A DNA stretch of 47,773 nt from IMG/VR virus record IMGVR_UViG_3300027896_000067, positions 1-47,773 of that record. One strand, given 5' to 3'. This stretch comes from a virus. Shown piece by piece: positions 38,387 to 47,300 of this stretch (position 1 is the first letter of the stretch; each line of letters opens with the position of its first letter). The notes under the pieces are model-generated. The model was not told where the DNA came from, ran no database searches, and worked only from the letters and a program-made list of their open reading frames with translations. The position numbers and the translations under genes were made by a program.

Positions 38387-39865
38387 ATGGCAACTATCGC
38401 TCAAATGTCAATATTGAAGGGAGAAATCCTAACAACAACGCACATACAGTCGATGACCCGTGTCAACGAAGGATACGGAGTAATCTCGGGGTGTGACGTC
38501 ACACAACAAGCCTCCCCTACAATGGGAATAACTGTGGATGCGGGGTCAATATTATACGGTGGTGTTACTACAGCCGTTGCTGGTGGCAACGTGACTATCG
38601 ACGCATCGACTTCATTACCAAGATTCGATATAATATACCTTGATAGTGGTGGAAACGCTCACGTCATTAAGGGCACCGCCGCAGCCGTTCTGCCTGGTAA
38701 TCCACCTGTCACCAATTTCAAAATGATGAATACGCCGTATCCTAATCCGTCTATTCCGACCGGCGTGATTCTAGCAAGGATATATGTAGCCGCTAACGCA
38801 ACTACAATTCTCAACGCTTCAATTGACTCAGTCGCGATGTATGCCACAACGCCGACGAAAATAGGTCTGGGCAACGTGACCAACGATGCACAAGTGAAAG
38901 CATCTTCAGTTGTAACAACTATTGCAAATCCGGGCCTCGACACGACCGTTCCAACAGAAAAATCTGTTCGTACGGAATTGGAATCACTCAAAGCTATACA
39001 GCGAAACTACGTCTGGAACTCAAGTTTTGAATATCTGCTTGGTACCTCCATTCTAGGATGGACCACTCTGGGAACCGCCACTGTATCATCATATACGTCT
39101 ACGGCCCCCAGAGACGCTTTCCACGTTCCGGTAAGTGGAAACGGGTATTGCCTTAAAGTAATAAGTGCCGGTGCAGGCAACGAAGGTTCTTCACAGACCT
39201 TGAAAAATCTCAAAGCGAGTACAACCTACACTTTCAGATGTCTTGCAATGGCAACATCCGGTGATACTGCCAAAGCATGGACAACCGGAGCTTCCAGTAA
39301 CCTTTCCGTTACAACGACATCCGCGACATGGATTGCTATAACTGGGACGTTCACAACAGACGGAACGCCAACTAACGTTGTGCTCAAACTCGGCTCTGAC
39401 ACTTCCACTGATGTTGTATATTTCGATCAGATTACCGTGAATGAGGGGATTGGTGTACCAGCTTCATACTTCTGTGACCTTGAATGGGATACGCCGAAAC
39501 AACTGCAATTTGGTGCAGGAAGTGGAGATTTGGTGGCCGGGACAGGAATAGTCCCCGGCTCTTTCAAGCAATCCCAGGGTATGTACGAAATCGTTGGCTG
39601 GGAACTTATCGAGTCTTCGGCGACTCCTTTAGCCACCGCAACGGCTACCATTGACGTCATCAAGAGCGATACTTATGCGCCGACTGCTGGAAATTCAATA
39701 TGTGCATCCGCAAAACCTGCCATAGCGACGGTCACAAATGCGAATAGCACTACTCTGACTGGGTGGACCACCTCCATAAATAAGGGAGATTGGCTCGCAA
39801 TAAATGTAACTGCTAATGACCTTGCACAAAGCCTGGATTTATTCTTGACAATTCGTAGACTGTAG
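38387..39865 (+). CDS. Tail fibre or receptor-binding protein with carbohydrate-binding-like module
   Basis: 492 aa, Thr/Ser/Ala-rich. The N-terminal 150 residues resemble phage fibre N-domains (VTQQASPTMGITVDAGSILY, LPRFDIIYLDSGG). TPTKIGLGNVTND is a short motif frequent in fibre shafts. Residues about 215-365 look like a CBM-type beta sandwich (NSSFEYLLGTSILGWTTLG ... STTYTFRCLA). Likely binds surface sugars. Confidence 0.72.
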   Translation: MATIAQMSILKGEILTTTHIQSMTRVNEGYGVISGCDVTQQASPTMGITVDAGSILYGGVTTAVAGGNVTIDASTSLPRFDIIYLDSGGNAHVIKGTAAAVLPGNPPVTNFKMMNTPYPNPSIPTGVILARIYVAANATTILNASIDSVAMYATTPTKIGLGNVTNDAQVKASSVVTTIANPGLDTTVPTEKSVRTELESLKAIQRNYVWNSSFEYLLGTSILGWTTLGTATVSSYTSTAPRDAFHVPVSGNGYCLKVISAGAGNEGSSQTLKNLKASTTYTFRCLAMATSGDTAKAWTTGASSNLSVTTTSATWIAITGTFTTDGTPTNVVLKLGSDTSTDVVYFDQITVNEGIGVPASYFCDLEWDTPKQLQFGAGSGDLVAGTGIVPGSFKQSQGMYEIVGWELIESSATPLATATATIDVIKSDTYAPTAGNSICASAKPAIATVTNANSTTLTGWTTSINKGDWLAINVTANDLAQSLDLFLTIRRL

Positions 39866-39871
39866 GTCAAA

Positions 39872-42769
39872 ATGACTCTTCTGAAATACAAAAAGAAGTA
39901 CATTGTTCAGAGCGGTAATGTAGTTACCACCACATCATCAACATTAACGGATGATACTGAAGCTTCTCAAACTTTTACTCTGACCGGCACACAAACAGTC
40001 CTAGTGCTGTATTCTGGAAACTCCGCGCACACAGAAGCCGTCTACTCCCATGGTGCAACTATCTGTATTTCAGTTGATGGTGTTAATTATTCCCAAGTCT
40101 CTGATAGTCCGTATGCCACAAACTACTGTACTGGGAATACGACTTTCTGGGTAGGATCTCTTGGCGCAGGTAGCCATACTATCAAGGGTAAATTTGCGGC
40201 AACCGTAGACACACATACCACGACAATATCAAATAGAACGTTGCTCATCATGATCTTCGACGGGAACGAATTCGGATACCGGTCGAGCTTCGTTAATGTG
40301 ATCAGCAACGCATCCTACGCACTATTCAAAGATACCGCATCGGATCTACCGTTCACTCCATCTGCGCCGTGTAAGGCGTTGCTTCTCTATGCCACCACGA
40401 ATAATGACGGGGACGGCGGGTTAGGTATAGAAATTGCTATCAACTTCGACGGAACCAACTACGGAAATGTAAGCAAAGAACCGTCATATGTACTCTATGC
40501 TTTATCAAACCTTGCAGTCGCAGTAAAAAGCGCGACAGCTTCAATACATACATTTTGCGGATATTTCAGACCAATATCTGTCTCAATAGGCAGTGGAACA
40601 ATCGACAAAAGATATGTTGGTTATCTCCTTCTTTCTAATGATACCTTAATCGACGACTTATCCTCATCCACGCCTTTCTCAGTAACATCCAGCTCTTTAC
40701 AGGATGATACCGCGATCACTGTTTCTAGAACCTTACCTGATGCCCGAGAATGTTTTGCTTTCGCAAAAATGCAGCGAACCGTTGATTCAGCAGTCACCGG
40801 CGAACGGTACGGGATCGCGATAGATAATGTGGACGCGATGAGCATCAGGAGATCGGGTGCAAACTACTATTACACGAATAGTATGGTGGCATTCTTCTCG
40901 AAGACAGTGAGTGCCGCGGTGCATACAGTTAAAGGTCGACTTTCCAACAACACCGGAACAGACTCCGTAGCAGTGAGTTCCCGAGAGATTATTGCACTCT
41001 GGTTTAAAACCGATTATATTCCACAGGATATTTCTCACTACAATTACCGGGTGGAAATGTCTTACACGACACCAGCGAAATGGCTACCAAACCATTCATA
41101 TGCCGCGAAAGATTTATGCGTGCCAACTACCCGAAACGGTTACATCTATACGTGTATAGTCGCTGGTACGTCTAATACAACGACAGAACCTACGTGGCCC
41201 ACCATGATAGGAGAGAAGTTCAGGGAAAATACAACCTACCTATTCACAGACAATTTCAAATCCGGGGATTTCACCAACCCATATGGAATTGGCGGTGCGT
41301 GGGATACGGTTCCTGCTACGTGGTCTGTTCAGAGTACTTCAAAGTATGACGGTGTGTACTCCGCGAAATCTACACCAGGAACAGCAGGAATTATCAAGCA
41401 TCTAGCAATTGATTCCACTCAACCGCTTCTGATAGATTTTTATGCGAATACCACAATCTCTGGATACTGGTGCAACACAATAGTGTTGAGAGGTCCGGTT
41501 GAGTCTATAATGCCGTTTAGAATGTATTATTCTTACTTCCAGTTCTGGAGTGGAACGTCTTGGATTGCTCTTGGTCAAGCCTGGTATAACCCTAACGCCT
41601 GGTATCACTGTCAGGTTTATGTAGACTTTGCTAATGCGACCGTAAACCTGGTGGTTGACGGTCAATACTTTGGGTCAGCTCCGTTGAAAAGCGCAACAAA
41701 CCACGCAATAACATCAAACACGGTTTTTACTGAGATCGAGATCAAACCGATAGACCCACAGAGTTCGAATTTGTCAGACATGTATACGAGTTTCATTGAC
41801 GATATTATTGTCCGCGTTCAGGCGTACCCAGACGTTCCCAAACTAACCTGGAGTTGTCTGAACGAAGATATGTACTCGCTTTCTCTGAACGTTGATAACA
41901 CAACAGCAGCGAATACGACCGGAAATATTCACTGCAATGGAGCATGCCAAGACCTCACAAAGGATATCCGGTTTACGCAGAATAATAAGAGGACGATCTG
42001 TCCGTTCTATCGAGAAAGTGCAACCGGCCCTTGGTGGGTTAAGGTGATCGCTCATCCTGACTACGCCAATTGTTACATCTACTATGATAAGGTCGGCGAA
42101 AAGGACGGCAGTGATATATCATCTGCGTTCATGTTCGGTGACGATTTCGAAACCGATGATCTGTCCAAGTGGGATGTAGGAACGTGGACAGTGCAACCAA
42201 CGATAGCAAAAGAAGGAGCATACGCAGCAATGTCTCCTGATACAGCTGTTGCTCCTTCTCCCAAGTTGCGTTGGAACAAATTCATTGGAAGTCATTTGAT
42301 ACACGGTTATATTTATAAAAATAGCTATAGTACCTATGATGTTTCCGGATTGGTATCACATGACAAAGATTCAAGTGCTTTTGCATCATTGAGAATGAGT
42401 GGTCGTTTCCAGTATTATAGAGATCAGTCTCCTTATGCATTACCAACGGACACTTATAACTCAGTGAATACATGGTATAAGTTCGACGTTGCACTAGATT
42501 TAGTCAATGGCCTTTATCGTTGGATATACGTGAGTAACGGAAATAAAGGTACCGCTGCGTTGGTAAATGCGCTCGGGGTGACTTTGGGACCTACTACATA
42601 TTTTACTGACGTGGGTGTAGTTGGAGAATATTACATCACCAACTGCAACTATTATCTCGATCAGTTCTGGGTCCGCAACTATGTGTATCCCGAACTCGCG
42701 TGGTCGAGTGCAGGCGCTCAAACATTAGTTCCGAGTACCGGGCGAAGAAGAGGAGACATGGGGTTCTGA
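39872..42769 (+). CDS. Large tail fibre protein with DUF2341/LamG-like modules
   Basis: 965 aa. A Thr/Ser-rich beta-repeat N-terminal half is followed by two lectin-like segments introduced by TDNFKSGDF...W and GDDFETDDLSKWDVG, typical of concanavalin/LamG modules with DUF2341-type flanks (YANCYIYYDKVG). Large modular adhesins of this type decide host range. The stop overlaps the next start (TGATG). The modules were judged by eye. Confidence 0.7.
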   Translation: MTLLKYKKKYIVQSGNVVTTTSSTLTDDTEASQTFTLTGTQTVLVLYSGNSAHTEAVYSHGATICISVDGVNYSQVSDSPYATNYCTGNTTFWVGSLGAGSHTIKGKFAATVDTHTTTISNRTLLIMIFDGNEFGYRSSFVNVISNASYALFKDTASDLPFTPSAPCKALLLYATTNNDGDGGLGIEIAINFDGTNYGNVSKEPSYVLYALSNLAVAVKSATASIHTFCGYFRPISVSIGSGTIDKRYVGYLLLSNDTLIDDLSSSTPFSVTSSSLQDDTAITVSRTLPDARECFAFAKMQRTVDSAVTGERYGIAIDNVDAMSIRRSGANYYYTNSMVAFFSKTVSAAVHTVKGRLSNNTGTDSVAVSSREIIALWFKTDYIPQDISHYNYRVEMSYTTPAKWLPNHSYAAKDLCVPTTRNGYIYTCIVAGTSNTTTEPTWPTMIGEKFRENTTYLFTDNFKSGDFTNPYGIGGAWDTVPATWSVQSTSKYDGVYSAKSTPGTAGIIKHLAIDSTQPLLIDFYANTTISGYWCNTIVLRGPVESIMPFRMYYSYFQFWSGTSWIALGQAWYNPNAWYHCQVYVDFANATVNLVVDGQYFGSAPLKSATNHAITSNTVFTEIEIKPIDPQSSNLSDMYTSFIDDIIVRVQAYPDVPKLTWSCLNEDMYSLSLNVDNTTAANTTGNIHCNGACQDLTKDIRFTQNNKRTICPFYRESATGPWWVKVIAHPDYANCYIYYDKVGEKDGSDISSAFMFGDDFETDDLSKWDVGTWTVQPTIAKEGAYAAMSPDTAVAPSPKLRWNKFIGSHLIHGYIYKNSYSTYDVSGLVSHDKDSSAFASLRMSGRFQYYRDQSPYALPTDTYNSVNTWYKFDVALDLVNGLYRWIYVSNGNKGTAALVNALGVTLGPTTYFTDVGVVGEYYITNCNYYLDQFWVRNYVYPELAWSSAGAQTLVPSTGRRRGDMGF

Positions 42770-43218
42770 TGGACGAAGGTATAAGAAAGATTATGGTGGG
42801 AGCCGCAGATGATCTCCGGACGAAAATCGTTGAAAAAATCAACAGTAATATTCCACCACCGAACGCTCCATCGACCGCAAAGGCAAAAGGATCAAAGAAG
42901 ACCCTATATGATACAGGTACCATGATAGGTTCGGTGGAAGTTCACGTGCTAGCCGAGGAAGACGATTCCATTGATATCGGTGTCGGGATTTTTGAAGAGG
43001 GTGTCGCGACTTATGCCGCAGCAAACGAATTCGGCTCAGTCAGAACCGTGACAACCAGAAATAAGGATAACGAAGGCAGACTCCACCAGGGTTACAGTAT
43101 AATTGTGATACCTGAGAGGAGCTTCATGAGGAGCACCTACGACGAGGAAATCGAAGGGATATATGATAGTGTTTCCGAGAAAATCGGTAGACTGGTTTCC
43201 GCGGCCTTCAAAAGATAA
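42769..43218 (+). CDS. HK97 gp10-like neck or tail-completion protein
   Basis: 149 aa from the ATG at 42769. LYDTGTMIGSVEVHV, IDIGVGIFEEGVATYAAANEFGS and IPERSFMRSTYDE form the gp10-like pattern (TGxLxxSI, YAxxxEFG, RxFL/M). Such proteins join the head to the tail. Confidence 0.75.
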   Translation: MDEGIRKIMVGAADDLRTKIVEKINSNIPPPNAPSTAKAKGSKKTLYDTGTMIGSVEVHVLAEEDDSIDIGVGIFEEGVATYAAANEFGSVRTVTTRNKDNEGRLHQGYSIIVIPERSFMRSTYDEEIEGIYDSVSEKIGRLVSAAFKR

Positions 43219-43226
43219 ATTTACGT
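43219..43226 (+). promoter_or_regulatory. ATTTACGT motif, proposed late promoter element
   Basis: 105 nt before the ATG at 43332. The intervening leader contains no frame. Confidence 0.4.
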
Positions 43227-43331
43227 GACTAATTACATTGTAGGTCAATTGACAGGCTTACGAGATTTTGCATTGACTAAAGAGAAAAAGTGATTACAAA
43301 TGAATTCAAAATTATTTAGAGGTAAAGACCC

Positions 43332-43943
43332 ATGGTAGCAACTGTAGGTGTATATGAGGGAAATGGTGCGGGTACTGACGGCTTCGGTACGTGGACTCTC
43401 ATCACTTCTGGAAGGTATGCAACCGTCGACGCATATTTGCCCGGCGATAGCAACCCTTGTGTGGTTCCGACTTCTGGAAATAACTATTCCTATTGGAAGA
43501 ATCACAGAATAGCATGGACTGGAATTGGAACGAAGATAAGCAATATCAGGTGGTACACTTCTGGACATATTGCAACGAACTGGACTCCTGGTGCGAGCTG
43601 TGGGTTGTTTGTTGCTCAGAAAGCCAATGGCGCGAGCGTCGGTCATGGATGCCCCACCGCGTCTTATCAGGCTGCGGGCGGAAGTGTCGGTGAAACCGGT
43701 TACGCAATTTATGCGGCTACCGCTTCAGGCGGACACGTGTATTACAACCCGACTTCATCGCAGCCGACACCACCGGTGAATGCCGATACGTTCACATCTT
43801 TGGCTCCCCTATTGGTGGACCCAAGAGAATACACAACTGATACTCACTCGTTCCATGTTGTTAGTCAGGTGATGTTGGGGACTGATGCTACGCAGGGGGA
43901 TAAACCCAACGAAACTTTGACTTTCAGATATGATGAGATTTAA
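43332..43943 (+). CDS. Probable major tail protein or other abundant virion protein
   Basis: 203 aa, Gly/Thr/Ser-rich and beta-rich, no signal peptide. AGAGGT precedes the start. Own late motif and a strong terminator hairpin behind it suggest high expression, as for a tail tube protein. No family motif visible. Confidence 0.58.
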   Translation: MVATVGVYEGNGAGTDGFGTWTLITSGRYATVDAYLPGDSNPCVVPTSGNNYSYWKNHRIAWTGIGTKISNIRWYTSGHIATNWTPGASCGLFVAQKANGASVGHGCPTASYQAAGGSVGETGYAIYAATASGGHVYYNPTSSQPTPPVNADTFTSLAPLLVDPREYTTDTHSFHVVSQVMLGTDATQGDKPNETLTFRYDEI

Positions 43944-43954
43944 ATATAAATATT

Positions 43955-43976
43955 AGTAACCGCTTTTTAGGTTACT
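43955..43976 (+). terminator. Hairpin with T-rich tail
   Basis: AGTAACC/GGTTACT stem with an 8-nt loop, followed by a long T-rich stretch to about 44020. Confidence 0.65.
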
Positions 43977-44026
43977 TTCCTACTTTTTTATTAATATTTT
44001 TATTTTAATACTTTATTTTAACATCA

Positions 44027-44046
44027 ACCAAAAGCTTTATATACTT
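44027..44046 (+). promoter_or_regulatory. Early BRE/TATA promoter of an HNH gene
   Basis: ACCAAAAGCTTTATATACTTG; predicted start near 44064, at or just before the first possible codons. Confidence 0.66.
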
Positions 44047-44076
44047 GAACCACTTATAAAGCAATTGGTAAATTTA

Positions 44077-44874
44077 ATGACAAGACCACCGGCCTTATGT
44101 CAAAACAAAGAATGGCTCTATCAGAAGTACATAGTGGAACGGCTATCAACACCAAAGATCGCAGAAATTATCGGGTGTCAACAAGAGACAGTGGCTAAAG
44201 CCCTGAAACGTTTAGATATCCCTATAAGAATTGGATCCGAGGCTCACTCAGGCGACCTACACTGGCACACCGGCAAAGCGACTCCACAGTCAACCAAAGA
44301 TAAAATCAGTAAGTCTGTAACTGCTTTAGGTGGCTATAAAGATAAACGCCCTGAGCAGTGTAAGAAACATTCTATAGACATGACAGGTCCGAAGAATCCA
44401 CGTTATAAGATACATCCATCAGACGAACAGATAGCACAACAAATAGAAACACTGTGCGATACAAACGATAATATGACAATTGTCGAGAGAAAAACCAAGT
44501 ATGGACATCCAGGTGAAGAACACGGAAATTGGAGAGGAGGGTTGCCTTATAGACATGCAACTTATATAGAACTTCAGGAAGACGTAAGAGATCATTTTGG
44601 CAGAAAATGTTTCACATGTGACAAAAATGAGCAAGAGAACGGAAATAGATTAGATACGCATACCACAGATTATCTTCGAATAATACTAGATTACGACGAC
44701 AGAGAACGTCAATGGCATGTAATACCGCTGTGTAATAGTTGTCACAGTCGAACAAACTTCAATAGATGGTATTGGTTCAACCTACTCGATCATCATTGGG
44801 CCATGAATCCCAGTATAGACTTCAATGTGCAGTATTATCCTATCGTGAGTATAGGTGATAGACATGCCAACTAA
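44077..44874 (+). CDS. HNH homing-type endonuclease with altered active site
   Basis: 265 aa from the ATG at 44077 (a TTG at 44065 could start a leaderless mRNA). N-terminal helix-turn-helix (LSTPKIAEIIGCQQETVAKAL), NUMOD-like part, GNWRGG, and an HNH-like domain (CFTCDKNEQENG...LCNSCHSRTNFNR). The HH pair of active HNH enzymes reads HT here (RLDTHTTDY), so the general base may be missing. Next to an M41-like peptidase gene. Confidence 0.7.
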   Translation: MTRPPALCQNKEWLYQKYIVERLSTPKIAEIIGCQQETVAKALKRLDIPIRIGSEAHSGDLHWHTGKATPQSTKDKISKSVTALGGYKDKRPEQCKKHSIDMTGPKNPRYKIHPSDEQIAQQIETLCDTNDNMTIVERKTKYGHPGEEHGNWRGGLPYRHATYIELQEDVRDHFGRKCFTCDKNEQENGNRLDTHTTDYLRIILDYDDRERQWHVIPLCNSCHSRTNFNRWYWFNLLDHHWAMNPSIDFNVQYYPIVSIGDRHAN

Positions 44875-45445
44875 ATGTAGAATATGCGATTTCTGTAATG
44901 CACCAACCGGAGGAAAGGATCTAGTCCCTTTCTTTCAATTTCAAATCTGTCCGGAATGTTTGGTTCAACATTATTACAAAGCAGCATTACATGAAGCCTC
45001 TCACATGGTTGTAGCACTATCATTCGGATGTATAAACGCCATGGCTTGGACAGATCCGTGGCCTACACCAAAAGACGTAAAAGAACGCACAAAAGGAGAG
45101 CAGAACGAACATATAACAGGTTGGTGTACATATGATAGACCTAAAACACTGACTACAGAAGAAAAGCTAATAATAGCGGTTGCTCCGGCTGCAGCAGCTG
45201 CCATTACAGATAATGTGTGGCCAGATCCAAATTGTTGTGAGATTGGAGGTGAAGGCGACGAAATTGATATACAACTATTGCTAGGTGGCAAATTAGGCAA
45301 ATATAGGTTAGAACATAGGAAACAATGTTTGAAGAAGGCGCTGGAAATTTTATCCAACCATCTCGATAGTCTTGACGATATCGCATGGGATATTGCACGC
45401 GGTGTAGAAAAAATATACAATCCGGATTTCCTTAACCGACCATAA
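44864..45445 (+). CDS. Zinc-ribbon protein with M41-like peptidase domain
   Basis: 193 aa. N-terminal zinc ribbon (CRICDFCN...CPEC), then ALHEASHMVVALSFG with HExxH, very like the FtsH (M41) protease helix. The typical third ligand region may be EGDEIDI near residue 125. There is no AAA domain, so it is a stand-alone metalloprotease. It overlaps the nuclease end by 11 bp. Substrate unknown; capsid or host protein cleavage are both possible. Confidence 0.68.
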   Translation: MPTKCRICDFCNAPTGGKDLVPFFQFQICPECLVQHYYKAALHEASHMVVALSFGCINAMAWTDPWPTPKDVKERTKGEQNEHITGWCTYDRPKTLTTEEKLIIAVAPAAAAAITDNVWPDPNCCEIGGEGDEIDIQLLLGGKLGKYRLEHRKQCLKKALEILSNHLDSLDDIAWDIARGVEKIYNPDFLNRP

Positions 45446-45454
45446 ACTTCAACA

Positions 45455-45482
45455 CACAGGCCTACCCACTCGTAAGCCTGTG
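45455..45482. terminator. Hairpin between convergent genes
   Basis: CACAGGC/GCCTGTG, a 7-bp perfect stem with a 14-nt loop between the M41-like gene (+) and the 45484-45810 gene (-). Confidence 0.55.
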
Positions 45483-45483
45483 A

Positions 45484-45810
45484 TCACACAATCGCCACAA
45501 TTGTCCGCTCAGGAGGAAGCAACCCCAGGACATCTTCAAACGTCGCCCGTGACCGCTTACCTTTCAACTCTTCGCGAAGTTCATCTGACGCAAACTCATG
45601 TGTCCAAACCGGGCGTCCAAGAGTTTCGCTTACCGCATCATGGAACACAGCCCACGGCATCAAGAGTCGTGAATTGTACATCTGGAACTCCGCGATCTCT
45701 TGTGCTGTCCAATCCTTCCAGAACTCAGTTTCACACAGTTTGACGGCCTCGTCATATCCAATGTCAATCCGTTTTATCTTTATCGAGCAATTAATCTGTT
45801 GTATTTGCAT
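45484..45810 (-). CDS. Small early protein of unknown function
   Basis: 108 aa, no recognised family; GGAGGT lies 7 nt before the ATG. Third gene of a short minus-strand operon within the late region. Confidence 0.58.
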   Translation of the reverse strand: MQIQQINCSIKIKRIDIGYDEAVKLCETEFWKDWTAQEIAEFQMYNSRLLMPWAVFHDAVSETLGRPVWTHEFASDELREELKGKRSRATFEDVLGLLPPERTIVAIV

Positions 45811-45821
45811 ATGCTTACCTC

Positions 45822-46013
45822 CTAACCATAACTCCGAGCCTCTGACTTCTCGACGAGGGCTTCATCTTCTTTTCTTTTCGCCTCGCAATCCTCACAGTGA
45901 CATTCCACTGCTTGTGGTCCCATCGCAACAGCGTAAGCCAGATGGTTCATTCCCTCACCCATCACACCTAAACCGTACCCGCAGGCTTCATCCGCTTGGA
46001 GTCTGCGACACAC
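45822..46013 (-). CDS. Small Cys-containing protein
   Basis: 63 aa with CHCEDCEAK near the C-terminus and a Gly/Met-rich first half. Ten nucleotides after the 33-aa gene. Function unknown. Confidence 0.5.
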   Translation of the reverse strand: MCRRLQADEACGYGLGVMGEGMNHLAYAVAMGPQAVECHCEDCEAKRKEDEALVEKSEARSYG

Positions 46014-46022
46014 CGGATATTT

Positions 46023-46124
46023 TTATCCTTCTTCTGGTGTCCACATCTCCCAAGAACGACATTTCTCGGTACAGTCTCTATCAACAAAGTAGCAACACAT
46101 CTTCTCTTCTTTCTTTTTAGCCAT
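46023..46124 (-). CDS. 33-aa Cys-rich peptide
   Basis: Starts at the ATG at 46124, about 25 nt from the TATA centre, so a leaderless mRNA. Encodes MAKKKEEKMCCYF...DCTEKCRSW, four Cys in a short zinc-type arrangement. First gene of the three-gene minus-strand unit. Confidence 0.5.
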   Translation of the reverse strand: MAKKKEEKMCCYFVDRDCTEKCRSWEMWTPEEG

Positions 46125-46144
46125 ATACCATTAACTACTTTTCT

Positions 46145-46163
46145 ACTATTTAAAGCCTTTGGT
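46145..46163 (-). promoter_or_regulatory. Early BRE/TATA promoter
   Basis: Minus strand ACCAAAGGCTTTAAATAGT, placed for a leaderless start at 46124. Divergent to a late motif 27 nt away. Confidence 0.62.
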
Positions 46164-46189
46164 AGTGTTGAGTTACGTACTGATGTTAC

Positions 46190-46197
46190 TTTTACGT
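46190..46197 (+). promoter_or_regulatory. TTTTACGT motif, proposed late promoter element
   Basis: 22 nt before the ATG at 46219. Confidence 0.48.
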
Positions 46198-46218
46198 TCC
46201 AATTAACTTGGTGATAAA

Positions 46219-46611
46219 ATGTTATTCTTAGATTCCATAGTCGAATACATAACGACTTTTGCGCCGAACATCGCGCAGGCGTTACTCGTTCTAGTCGTAG
46301 GATTTCTCCTGGCTAGGATTGCCGCCGGCGTCAGCACACGCGCATTAGGCGTCGCAGGCTTAAATGCTAAAATCGCCGAAATGTTCAAGGTGGACGCAGC
46401 AGACGCAGACCACATGGTAAAAGAAAATCTATACTATGTTATGATGTTCTTTGTGGTAGTTGCGGTGTTCGCTGCACTCGGTGTAACTGTCCTAGCAAAT
46501 CTCATGACCGGAATGGGACTATTTGTAGCCTTCATTCTGATACTAGCATTGGCATTCTTCCTTGATTTAGGCGAGAAAGCCGAAACCGTCATGAAAAAGG
46601 TACCTAGATAG
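46219..46611 (+). CDS. Membrane protein with MscS-type TM-helix repeat
   Basis: 130 aa with three hydrophobic segments (residues about 17-36, 73-93 and 96-115). NIAQALLVLVVGFLLARIAA matches the conserved TM-helix domain found in small mechanosensitive channel relatives. Might act as a holin or pore at the end of infection; that is inference. Confidence 0.65.
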   Translation: MLFLDSIVEYITTFAPNIAQALLVLVVGFLLARIAAGVSTRALGVAGLNAKIAEMFKVDAADADHMVKENLYYVMMFFVVVAVFAALGVTVLANLMTGMGLFVAFILILALAFFLDLGEKAETVMKKVPR

Positions 46612-46626
46612 GTACATCCTTTTTTT
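46601..46626 (+). terminator. Hairpin at the stop codon with T-run
   Basis: TACCTA/TAGGTA stem overlaps the stop codon, followed after ATCC by a run of T. Confidence 0.5.
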
Positions 46627-46648
46627 CTTTTTTACATTCTCTTCTTCG

Positions 46649-46656
46649 TTTTACGT
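46649..46656 (+). promoter_or_regulatory. TTTTACGT motif, proposed late promoter element
   Basis: 49 nt before the ATG at 46705. Confidence 0.48.
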
Positions 46657-46704
46657 CTCTCATAACTTTGACTATCACGTTCTGAACGTGTTAGTGGAGA
46701 TTTT

Positions 46705-47289
46705 ATGAGTAGTCCAACACTCGAATATTATTGGTTGAAAACTCTATCCGACGGTGTAACCGTGATTCCACAGTTTGACTTCGTCACAGGCGAGTCAACG
46801 AGATGGAATGCAAACAGTGACGAACTCCTACAAGTATCATTGGTACCATTCACGGTTGACCTTGCAGAGAAAGTCATCCGGAAAGGGACACCAGCAATAG
46901 CAACAACTAACCCGACTTTTATATTCAGACTGAAACCCGGTGAAACCGCTGAAGCAGGGTTAACCGGCGACCTAACAATCTTCGACTATTATAAATGCGA
47001 TATCTGTGGCAACGAATTCAAACACGTAGACGGTACGAAGTATGCAGAGTGCCCGAAATGTGGCACCCGCGATGAATGGTACTGTGCTCGGTGCGATCAG
47101 TACAAATTAGAACATCGAGTAACCTCGAAAGGCCAGGTACAATGCCTGGACTGCGATATTGAAATGGGTCTAAACCGTGTCGTGCATCTCAAAAGAAAGA
47201 CTTCAACAACTCATACCTGTGACTACTTCATACGAACAGCAACCCGAACACTCACAGTGAAAGATAATGGATCAGTAATCTACGAGTAA
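46705..47289 (+). CDS. Zinc-ribbon protein in the tail gene block
   Basis: 194 aa. Residues about 98-150 hold three CxxC pairs (CDICG, CPKCG, CARC) and CLDC, two stacked zinc ribbons. The flanks are beta-rich. It comes directly before the baseplate-like gene, so it may be structural, with zinc replacing a hydrophobic core. Not recognised. Confidence 0.6.
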   Translation: MSSPTLEYYWLKTLSDGVTVIPQFDFVTGESTRWNANSDELLQVSLVPFTVDLAEKVIRKGTPAIATTNPTFIFRLKPGETAEAGLTGDLTIFDYYKCDICGNEFKHVDGTKYAECPKCGTRDEWYCARCDQYKLEHRVTSKGQVQCLDCDIEMGLNRVVHLKRKTSTTHTCDYFIRTATRTLTVKDNGSVIYE

Positions 47290-47300
47290 ATGGACGTTTC

